A stretch of DNA of 64,000 nucleotides, from the NCBI RefSeq assembly GCF_041261445.1, contig NZ_JBGCCU010000010.1, positions 248,001-312,000 on the forward strand, in the 5' to 3' direction. The notes beneath the pieces are model-generated. The model searched no databases, was not told the origin of the DNA, and saw nothing but the letters and a program-made list of their open reading frames with translations. Positions within the stretch are counted from its first letter, which is position 1. Each line of letters begins with the position of its first letter. Made by a program: the position numbers and the translations under genes. Of the stretch, positions 57,503-64,000 are shown one piece after another. Source of the DNA: Catenulispora sp. EB89 (GTDB lineage: Bacteria > Actinomycetota > Actinomycetes > Streptomycetales > Catenulisporaceae).

Positions 57503-58399
57503 ATGATGAGATTCAGTGCTTCCGACCTGCCGGATCTGAGCGGGAAGACCGCTGTCGTGACCGGTGCGAACAGCGGTATCGGGCTGGCCACGGCGCGCGC
57601 TCTGGCGGGGGCCGGGGCGCGGGTGGTGTTCGCCGTGCGGGATGTCGAGCGGGGCCGCGCTGCTGCCGCGTCGATGCCCGGCTCGACCGAGGTTCGCTTG
57701 CTCGACCTGGCCGACTTGGAGTCCGTGCGCACCTTCGCAGCCTCCTGGCACGGCCCGATCGACCTGCTGATCAACAACGCGGCGGCGACCGGCCCGAAGT
57801 CGCGCGCCCGCACCGCCGACGGCTTCGAGCTGCAGTTCGGCGTCGACCACCTCGGCCACTTCGCGCTGACCAACCTGCTGCTGCCGCACGTCGTCGGGCG
57901 CGTGGTCACGGTCGCTTCGCAGGCCGAGCGGATGGGCCGGATCGACGTTGACGATCTGAACTGGGAGCGGCGCGAGTATCGGACGTCGCGTGCGTACGCG
58001 GCGGCGAAGCTCGCGAACCTGCTGTTCACCGCGGAGCTTCAGCGGCGCCTGGCGGCTGCCGGGTCCAGCGTGCTCGCGCAGGTGGCACACCCGGGCTTCG
58101 TCGCGACGGAGATCTACAGCGAGAGCGGACGCGTGTCGAAGGTCTTGCAGCGGCTGCTGGCTCAGAGCCCTGATCAGGGCGCGCTTCCGGTGCTGTACGC
58201 GGCCGTGGCCGACGTCCCGGGCGACAGCTTCGCCGGCCCGAGCCGTCTGGTGCACATGCGCGGGGCTCCCGAGCTCATCGGCCGGTCGGCTGCGGCGAAG
58301 GACGCGGAGCTTGCGCGGCGGTTGTGGGACGTGTCGGAGCGGATGACCGGTGTGACGTGGCAGCTCGACAGCCGGCAGTCCGCTCGTGCTATTAAGTGA
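57503..58399 (+). CDS. Short-chain dehydrogenase/reductase
   Basis: 298 residues. Cofactor loop TGANSGIGLATARAL, LINNAA, a serine in VASQAERMG, and YAAAKLANLLFTAEL where the expected Y-x-x-x-K reads Y-A-A-A-K. The layout resembles retinol-dehydrogenase or WW-oxidoreductase-like SDRs, which reduce carbonyls or oxidise alcohols. Alone in a TetR-controlled unit; substrate unknown. Confidence 0.9.
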   Translation: MMRFSASDLPDLSGKTAVVTGANSGIGLATARALAGAGARVVFAVRDVERGRAAAASMPGSTEVRLLDLADLESVRTFAASWHGPIDLLINNAAATGPKSRARTADGFELQFGVDHLGHFALTNLLLPHVVGRVVTVASQAERMGRIDVDDLNWERREYRTSRAYAAAKLANLLFTAELQRRLAAAGSSVLAQVAHPGFVATEIYSESGRVSKVLQRLLAQSPDQGALPVLYAAVADVPGDSFAGPSRLVHMRGAPELIGRSAAAKDAELARRLWDVSERMTGVTWQLDSRQSARAIK

Positions 58400-58401
58400 C
58401 C

Positions 58402-58411
58402 AGTGGCCACT
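58402..58411. promoter_or_regulatory. Short palindrome AGTGGCCACT upstream of the serine hydrolase
   Basis: A perfect 10-base palindrome just after the SDR stop, with a related AGTGACC directly before it. It may be a regulator site for the beta-lactamase-like gene. Confidence 0.3.
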
Positions 58412-58472
58412 AAATGCTCTATCCTGACGTCAGAGCCCGTCGAAAAGGCGGCTTCGGCACAGGTGGGAGGAC

Positions 58473-59630
58473 ATGATGGCGCGCGACGAGCGGATTCACG
58501 GGACGACGGCGGCCGGTTTCGAGGCGGTGCGGGAGGAGTTCGGCGCGATCGCGGCCGGGCAGGGCGGCGACTACGCCGCGCAGGTGGCGGTTTATCGGCA
58601 CGGCTCGCGGGTCGTGGATCTGTGGACCGGTCCCGGGCTCGATGCCAGCAGCCTTCTCGGCGCCTACTCGGCCTCGAAGGGCGCCACGCACCTTGTGGTC
58701 GCCTCGCTCGTGCAGGAAGGCGTGCTGGACTACGAGCAGAAGGTCAGCCACTACTGGCCGGAGTTCGCGGTCGCGGGCAAGGGTGAGCTGACGCTTCGCG
58801 AGCTGACCGCGCACCGCGCCGGGCTGGTCGGTGCTGATGACGGGTTCAGTCTTGAGGAGCTCGCCGACGATCGTGTGGTGGCAGAGCGGCTTGGCTCGCA
58901 GCGTCCTTACTGGCGGCCGGGTGCTGCGTTCGGGTACCACGCGCTGGTTATGGGAGCGTTGAGCGGCGAGGTGGTGCGGCGGGCGACGGGGCGTAGCGTG
59001 CAGGAGTTGTTCGCGGAGCGCGTGACCAAGGCTTATGACGTTGACTTCTACCTTGGGTTGCCTGCCGACCTCGAAGAGCGGTTCTGCCCGACTCTGCCGA
59101 TGGTCGAGACGCCCGAGCGCTTGGCCGAGCTGGCGCGGACGACTCAGGGCCCGAACAGCCTCAACGGCATCGCGTCCAACCGCAACAACCCGCACGGCCC
59201 ACAGGTCTGGGAGCTCCCGAACCACCCGGTGGTGCGCGAACTCGGCACCGCGTCGTTCGGCGGCGTCGCCTCGGCCCGCGGCCTGGCCAAGATGTACGCC
59301 GCCGCGATCAGCACGGTCGACGGCGTCGCCCCGCTGCTGAACGCCGGCACCGTCGAGGCGCTGGGCCAGATCCAGTCCATCGGACACGACGTGGTACTCG
59401 GCATCCAGCGCGCCTTCACCCTCGGATTCCACGCGGTCGCGGAGTACTACCCGCAGCTCGGCCAGGGCGCGTTCGGCCACAGCGGCGCCGGCGGCCAGCA
59501 GGCGTTCGCGGATCCCCGGAACGGGATCGCGTACGGCTACACGCGGCGGCGGATGCCGTTTCCTGCGACGCCGGGTCCGGAGAACGATCGGCTTCTTGCG
59601 GTGATCTACAAGGCTGCTGCTGGGGGATGA
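58473..59630 (+). CDS. Serine hydrolase of the beta-lactamase/class C esterase family
   Basis: 385 residues, with GGGAGGAC upstream; ATG codons at 58473 and 58476 are both possible. S-A-S-K (SASKGATH) is the Ser-x-x-Lys nucleophile motif, and HSGAGGQQAF plays the role of the Lys-Thr-Gly element. The Tyr motif reads YHA rather than YxN. No signal peptide, so a cytoplasmic esterase (EstB-like) is more likely than an antibiotic-resistance enzyme. Confidence 0.88.
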   Translation: MMARDERIHGTTAAGFEAVREEFGAIAAGQGGDYAAQVAVYRHGSRVVDLWTGPGLDASSLLGAYSASKGATHLVVASLVQEGVLDYEQKVSHYWPEFAVAGKGELTLRELTAHRAGLVGADDGFSLEELADDRVVAERLGSQRPYWRPGAAFGYHALVMGALSGEVVRRATGRSVQELFAERVTKAYDVDFYLGLPADLEERFCPTLPMVETPERLAELARTTQGPNSLNGIASNRNNPHGPQVWELPNHPVVRELGTASFGGVASARGLAKMYAAAISTVDGVAPLLNAGTVEALGQIQSIGHDVVLGIQRAFTLGFHAVAEYYPQLGQGAFGHSGAGGQQAFADPRNGIAYGYTRRRMPFPATPGPENDRLLAVIYKAAAGG

Positions 59631-59649
59631 GCTGTTGCTCGGCCCAGGA

Positions 59650-59689
59650 GGCGCCGGCCTCGGAAGCCCAAGCTCCCGAGGCCGGCGCC
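59650..59689. terminator. Bidirectional terminator between convergent genes
   Basis: GGCGCCGGCCTCGG and CCGAGGCCGGCGCC form a perfect 14-pair stem with a 12-base loop between the serine hydrolase and GH54 genes. Confidence 0.88.
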
Positions 59690-59710
59690 CAGCCCGCTCC
59701 TAACCCCGCA

Positions 59711-62497
59711 TCACGGGGCCCAGGCCGGCGTCGGAATGAAACTGCTGTCATCCGTCCACGATGTCGCGTTGTCCCAAGCGTCGGGCCCGCCGTTGCTGGC
59801 GATGTACACCTGCCCGTTGTAGTGCCGCAGGAACAGCGCGGGGTTGGCGACCGACGCCAGCGACACGCCCTGGCCGTTGTGCCCGGGGGCGGGGCAGAAC
59901 GTGGCGTCGGAGGCGAACTGCCCCGTGCCGTCGTTCTGCTGCTGGTACACCGCGCCGGCGTTCTGGCGCAGGTAGCCGTTCGGGAAGTCCTTCGACTCGA
60001 ACGACAGGCATGCGCTGTTGCTCAGCCCCTGGTGCACGATCCAGGTGGCGTCCTGCTTGTCCAGCGTGGGGTTGCCGCCGTTGATCGCGGAGATCTTCGC
60101 CACGCCGTTCTGGTGCCGGATGTAGTCCGACGTGCAGCACGGCGTGGTGGCGCGGAATGAGACCTCCGTGCCGGGGGTCAGGGCCGACGTGCTCTGGTAC
60201 GTGAACACCTGGCTCGCGGCGCCGGTGCAGGCCTCGATGTCCAGCACCGTGCCGTTCGCGGTGTTGGCGCCCGGGTCGGTCAGGCACAGGCCCGACTGCG
60301 GGTTCAGCAGCGTCCCGTCCGCCTGCTGCACCCACTGCTGGCCGCCGATGCCGTTGCAGTTCCAGAGCTCCACCTTCGCGCCGACGGCGGTCGAGTTGCC
60401 GTCGATGTCCAGGCAGCGCGTCAGGGTCTCCAGCGTGTTGGCCGCGGTGTGGACCCAGTGCTGGTCGACCGCGGTCTGCTGGCAGTCCCACAGCTGCACC
60501 GGGAAGCCGAAGCCTCCGTAGCGGTCGTCGCCCTGGACGTCCATGCACTTGCCGCCGGGGGCGTTGACGGCCGCGCCGCCGGAGGCGAAGAACTTCTGTG
60601 CGGCGGAGCCGGAGCAGGCCTCGATGTCCAGGACGGTGCCGTTGCCGGTGTTGCCGCCGGGGGCGGTCAGGCACAGGCCCGACTGCGGGTTCAGCAGCGA
60701 GCCGTCGGCCTGCTGCACCCACTTCTGGCCGCCGACCTGGTTGCAGTCCCACAGCTCGACCTGCGTGCCGGAGGTGGTGACGTTCCCCTTGATGTCCAGG
60801 CACAGCCCGAGCGTGGTGATCGAACCGTCCGGGTTCTTCCACCACGCCTGGCCGTTGGCCTCGCGCGCGCAGTCGGTGAGCACGACGTTCGCGCCGTCCG
60901 CGCCGGAGGTGCCGAGGGCGTTGTCCACGCACTTGCCCGCCGGGGCGTTGATCGGCGTGCTCTGGAACACCGGTCCGGGCGAGACGATGAACCGCTGGCC
61001 GGCGCTGCCGGTGCAGGCCTCGATGTCCAGCACCGTGCCGTTCGCGGTGCTGCCGCCGGGACTGGTGAGGCAGAGCCCCGACTGCGGGTTCAACAGCGTC
61101 CCGTTGGCCTGCGGCACCCACTGCTGCCCGCCGACGCCGTTGCAGTCCCACAGCTCGACCTGGGTCCCGGACGCGGTGCCGTTCCCCTTGATGTCCAGGC
61201 AGCGCCCCAGCGTCTTCAGGTCGTTCTGGTACTCGGGAGTCCCGCCGGTGATGTAGATCAGCGGTACGTTCCGCATGTACTCCCAGTGCTGGTCCACCGC
61301 GTCGTGCTTGCAGTCCCACAGGTCGACGTCGGTGCCGTTGGCCCCGTTGTCGTCCCCGTAGACGTCCAGGCACTTGCCGCCGGGCCCGGTGATCCCGACG
61401 CCGGGGCCGCCGCCGGAGGTCCCGGTGTACGCCGCCGAGGAGATGCTCGTCTGCAGCGAGGCGACGGTGGCGTTCGAGGCGTAGCCGGTGGTCATCGCGC
61501 CTTCGAAGAAGGCGCCCGGAGCGGCGTTGCTGTTGTCGCCGCCGGTGCCCAGGGCTATGCCGCCCTCCTTCTTCATCGGCGCGTAGCCCGACGGCAGCGA
61601 GCCGCTGTACAGCGATGGCACCGTTGGCTGCGTCGCATCACCGCCGTCCAGGGCGAAGTTCGCCGTCCCGTCGTTGCGCAACACCGCCGTGACGAACGGG
61701 CTGTGCAGGCTCGTGTTGGACGCGTTGCTGGAACCGCCGCCCATGAACACGCCGTTCTCCAGGTCGGCCTGGATCCACGGACCCGGACCCGAACACGGCG
61801 AGGCCGAACAGTACGAAGAGATGATCAGCGCGTCCATGTGTGCCGCGCCGGTGTCCTTCGAGGCGTTCTCCACGTTGCCGAAGTCCGAGCAGCACCCGTT
61901 GGTCGCGTTGGTGCCGCTGGCGACCTCGTAGATCGACTCCGGCTGGCTCCCGGTCGCCACCCCGGTGCCCACGGAGCGCCGGTACCCGGTGCGCGGGAAC
62001 GTGGCTATGCCGTACGCCTTGTGGCCGCCGACCGTGATCGGCAGCGCGTCGGCGCGCGCGCCCACGTCGCTGGACCCGGCGTCGCCGACCGGGGCGACGG
62101 TCAGGTCGTTGTGGTTGGCCGACTGGTCGTAGATCTTCGTGATGGTGCAGACCGTGCCGGCGCAGAACGCGTCCTGCGCGGCGGCGTTGGCGTAGTCGCC
62201 GGCCGCCAGCAGGCCGATGTCGGACGCCGCGCCGTCGGAGGCGCGCGTCACCTGGTAGAGCGGGCCGTTGTAGGACGCGTACATCGCGCGCACGGAGCTG
62301 TACGCGGCGACGCACGGAGTGCCGCCGTTGCCGAAGGCGTCGCAGGGCAGGGAGGTCGAGGCAGCGGCCGCTGCCGGCTTCGGAGCCGCAGAGGCCTGCG
62401 ATGGTGGACTGAGGATCAGCATGGACGCGACTGCGAGCAGCGCGCCCAGAACAGAGAGCAATCGGCGTGGCGACGCCGAGGCGGAGCGATTGAACAT
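59711..62497 (-). CDS. Secreted GH54 alpha-L-arabinofuranosidase with ricin-type regions and AbfB domain
   Basis: 928 residues from ATG 62497. Signal peptide (to ~QASA); GH54 catalytic domain ~50-375 (CDAFGNGGTPCVAAYSSVRAMY, SYNGPLYQVTRASDG, YANAAAQDAFC, and CCSDFGNVE with the nucleophile Glu); then three ricin-type regions (~380-510, ~510-650, ~650-790) that share near-identical blocks (QSGLCLT, ANGTVLDIEAC, VELWDCN), and a C-terminal AbfB/CBM42 domain (~795-928: FRATTPCCTSDYIRHQNG, FLRHYNGQVYI). It removes arabinose from arabinoxylan or arabinan. The usual GH54 ends directly in AbfB; the inserted lectin array is unusual. It lies downstream of a GH51 gene on the same strand. Confidence 0.92.
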   Translation of the reverse strand: MFNRSASASPRRLLSVLGALLAVASMLILSPPSQASAAPKPAAAAASTSLPCDAFGNGGTPCVAAYSSVRAMYASYNGPLYQVTRASDGAASDIGLLAAGDYANAAAQDAFCAGTVCTITKIYDQSANHNDLTVAPVGDAGSSDVGARADALPITVGGHKAYGIATFPRTGYRRSVGTGVATGSQPESIYEVASGTNATNGCCSDFGNVENASKDTGAAHMDALIISSYCSASPCSGPGPWIQADLENGVFMGGGSSNASNTSLHSPFVTAVLRNDGTANFALDGGDATQPTVPSLYSGSLPSGYAPMKKEGGIALGTGGDNSNAAPGAFFEGAMTTGYASNATVASLQTSISSAAYTGTSGGGPGVGITGPGGKCLDVYGDDNGANGTDVDLWDCKHDAVDQHWEYMRNVPLIYITGGTPEYQNDLKTLGRCLDIKGNGTASGTQVELWDCNGVGGQQWVPQANGTLLNPQSGLCLTSPGGSTANGTVLDIEACTGSAGQRFIVSPGPVFQSTPINAPAGKCVDNALGTSGADGANVVLTDCAREANGQAWWKNPDGSITTLGLCLDIKGNVTTSGTQVELWDCNQVGGQKWVQQADGSLLNPQSGLCLTAPGGNTGNGTVLDIEACSGSAAQKFFASGGAAVNAPGGKCMDVQGDDRYGGFGFPVQLWDCQQTAVDQHWVHTAANTLETLTRCLDIDGNSTAVGAKVELWNCNGIGGQQWVQQADGTLLNPQSGLCLTDPGANTANGTVLDIEACTGAASQVFTYQSTSALTPGTEVSFRATTPCCTSDYIRHQNGVAKISAINGGNPTLDKQDATWIVHQGLSNSACLSFESKDFPNGYLRQNAGAVYQQQNDGTGQFASDATFCPAPGHNGQGVSLASVANPALFLRHYNGQVYIASNGGPDAWDNATSWTDDSSFIPTPAWAP

Positions 62498-62598
62498 AGG
62501 GTTCCAATCACTTGCTCGATGGAGTGGGACGGATGCGCCCGAGCAAAGTTCACCGGCGGGAGGGAAGAGGGTCCGCCGGTTACGCCAGATGTGACTCA

Positions 62599-62630
62599 CC
62601 CGGCCAGCGATCGGCAGGTCACTGGCCGGG
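62599..62630 (-). terminator. Terminator after the GH51 gene
   Basis: CCCGGCCAG and CTGGCCGGG pair over nine bases around a 14-base loop, 19 bases after the GH51 stop on the minus strand. A weaker stem (ACCGGCGG/CCGCCGGT, 62552-62580) follows. Confidence 0.7.
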
Positions 62631-62649
62631 GAGATTTGGGGCGGCCGCG

Positions 62650-64000
62650 TTACCGACCGGCGGGAACGAGCCGGATCATGTTCCAGGACACCGCCGGCAG
62701 CGCGGCCGCCAGCTTGCGTCCCTCGGTGGTCGTGCCCTCGACACCGACCGGCGCGATCGCCCGCGGCGCCTCGGCCGAGTTCACCGCGTCCAGGTCCTGC
62801 GCGCCGCCGAGGTGCACGTGCTCGGCCACCACCAGGTCGCCGAACGCCCGCAGGTCGATCTCCAGCCGGGCCGGGCCGTCGATGGCGCGGTTCATCGCGA
62901 ACACGGTGACCTGCCCGCTGTCCGGGTCGTGTGTGGCCACCACGTCCACGAGCGGCACGTCGCCGTGCTCGGCGGTGTCGTAGACGCCGGTCGTCGTCTC
63001 CACGCGCAGCACCTCGCCGACCGCGTGCCGGGCGGTGAGCGCGAAGGGGAAGTAGATGGTCTGCGCCCAGGCCGGGCGGTCCGGCTCGGCGCGGATCGGG
63101 CCGATCACGTTCACCAGCTGCGCCAGGCACGCGATGGCGACCCGGTCGGCGTGCCGCAGCAGCGACATCAGCAGGCTGCCGAACACCACCGCGTCCTGCA
63201 CGGTGTAGGTGTCCTCGATCAGCCGCGGCGCCTGCTCCCAGTCCAGGTTCGTGTGCCCGGCGAAGCGGCTCTCCTGCCACAGGTTCCACTCGTCGAAGGA
63301 GAGGTTGAGCTTCTTGCGGGATTTCTTCTTCGCCGCGACGTGGTCGGCGGTGGCCACCACGCCGTCGATGAACCGGTCCATCCCGACCGCCGCGCCCAGG
63401 AAGCTGGCGCGGTCCTCGCCGTGCTGCTCGTAGTAGGCGTGCAGGGAGATGTAGTCCACGTAGTCGAAGGTGTGGTCCAGGACTGTGGACTCCCAGGAGC
63501 CGAACGTCGGCATCAGCGCGTTGGAGCTGCCGCAGGCCACCAGCTCGATGCTGGGATCGACCTGGCGCATGGCCTTGCCGGTCTCGGCGGCCAGCCGGCC
63601 GTACTCCTCGGCGCTCTTGTGGCCGGTCTGCCAGGGGCCGTCCATCTCGTTGCCCAGGCACCACAGCCTGATGTCGTGCGGCTGCTCGACGCCGTGCTTG
63701 CGGCGCAGGTCGGAGAAGTACGTGCCGCCCGGGTGGTTGGCGTACTCCAGCAGGTCGCAGGCCTCCTGAAGCCCCCTCGTGCCCAGGTTGACCGCCATCA
63801 TCGGCTCGACGCGCGCCAGCTTCGTCCAGGTCATGAACTCGTTCAGGCCGAACTCGTTGGTCTCGATGGAGCGCCAGGCCTGGTCCAGGCGGCGCGGCCG
63901 CTCGGAGACCGGGCCGACGCCGTCCTCCCAGCGGTAACCGGACACGAAGTTCCCGCCGGGATAGCGGATGACGCTTATCCCGAGCTCGCGGGTGAGTTCC
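62650..64000 (-). CDS. GH51 alpha-L-arabinofuranosidase, N-terminus outside the window
   Basis: 450 residues are visible; the frame stays open to the window edge, reading ISVIRYPGGNFVSGYRWEDGVGP, the standard GH51 start region, so only about the first 50 residues are missing. CLGNEMDGPWQ holds the acid/base Glu and LSFDEWNLW the nucleophile Glu. No secretion signal can be judged, but GH51 enzymes are usually intracellular and trim arabino-oligosaccharides, which complements the secreted GH54 next to it. Confidence 0.94.
   Translation of the reverse strand, partial: ELTRELGISVIRYPGGNFVSGYRWEDGVGPVSERPRRLDQAWRSIETNEFGLNEFMTWTKLARVEPMMAVNLGTRGLQEACDLLEYANHPGGTYFSDLRRKHGVEQPHDIRLWCLGNEMDGPWQTGHKSAEEYGRLAAETGKAMRQVDPSIELVACGSSNALMPTFGSWESTVLDHTFDYVDYISLHAYYEQHGEDRASFLGAAVGMDRFIDGVVATADHVAAKKKSRKKLNLSFDEWNLWQESRFAGHTNLDWEQAPRLIEDTYTVQDAVVFGSLLMSLLRHADRVAIACLAQLVNVIGPIRAEPDRPAWAQTIYFPFALTARHAVGEVLRVETTTGVYDTAEHGDVPLVDVVATHDPDSGQVTVFAMNRAIDGPARLEIDLRAFGDLVVAEHVHLGGAQDLDAVNSAEAPRAIAPVGVEGTTTEGRKLAAALPAVSWNMIRLVPAGR

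Noticed and set aside
58473-59630. Antibiotic-resistance beta-lactamase
   Set aside because: No signal peptide, and the Tyr motif is YHA instead of YxN; the sequence fits the esterase-like branch better.
62498-63664. Long N-terminal extension of the GH54 protein across the intergenic region
   Set aside because: It runs antisense-frame through the GH51 gene on the same strand; the signal peptide at 62497 marks the true start.

Overview
The window is 64 kb of very GC-rich DNA. Genes are densely packed, often with 4-base stop/start overlaps and GTG or TTG starts, as in a large-genome filamentous actinomycete. The many secreted carbohydrases carrying ricin-type lectin domains suggest a Catenulispora-like soil organism; that placement is an inference from style and content, not from a marker gene. 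No rRNA, tRNA, CRISPR array or intact mobile element was found.

Layout. 1-6.8 kb: a truncated clan GH-A-like glycosidase with ricin domains, a LacI regulator, a GH6 cellulase, and a secreted S1 protease next to an orphan copy of its propeptide. 6.9-11.7 kb: a FadR-type GntR regulator and a complete larABCE operon (lactate-racemase-type enzyme plus its nickel-pincer cofactor maturation). 11.8-15.6 kb: orn, a GH12 with two palindromic operators, a GH27-ricin alpha-galactosidase and a MarR regulator. 15.9-23.5 kb: a nitrogen-scavenging block with an amide-binding-like protein, an NCS1 permease with a cysteine-rich tail, and ureABCFGD. 23.4-33.4 kb: TetR/epoxide hydrolase, a bulb-type lectin, GH12-FN3-CBM2, a GH59 relative of human galactocerebrosidase, and redox enzymes with an XRE regulator. 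33.5-36.75 kb: two decayed ISL3-type insertion sequences around a phosphate-binding-like secreted protein.

36.8-56.8 kb is the most interesting part: an ebo-like isoprenoid cluster. It holds dxs, dxr, ispG and ispH (a partial private MEP pathway), a polyprenyl diphosphate synthase, an EboC-like UbiA prenyltransferase, a myo-inositol-phosphate synthase, a TIM-barrel/EboA fusion, an EboB TatD-type hydrolase, EboE, an AlkP-superfamily phosphodiesterase, an MMPL exporter, a methyltransferase, a tautomerase, a cupin, a homoserine-dehydrogenase-like fragment, a ferredoxin and a TetR regulator. A shared 17-base palindrome, close to TGACTGAC-n-GTCAGTCA, lies in all three promoter regions of this block and ties it into one regulon. 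The simplest reading is that the cluster makes and exports a prenylated cyclitol-type compound, with inositol-phosphate synthase standing where other ebo clusters have EboD.

56.8-64 kb: a TetR/SDR pair with a clear operator, a serine beta-lactamase-like hydrolase, a GH54 arabinofuranosidase with three ricin-type regions and an AbfB domain, and a GH51 arabinofuranosidase that runs off the end. A recurring oddity is short-repeat expansion inside or at the ends of otherwise ordinary proteins (GH6, UreF, Dxr, IspH, a TetR).
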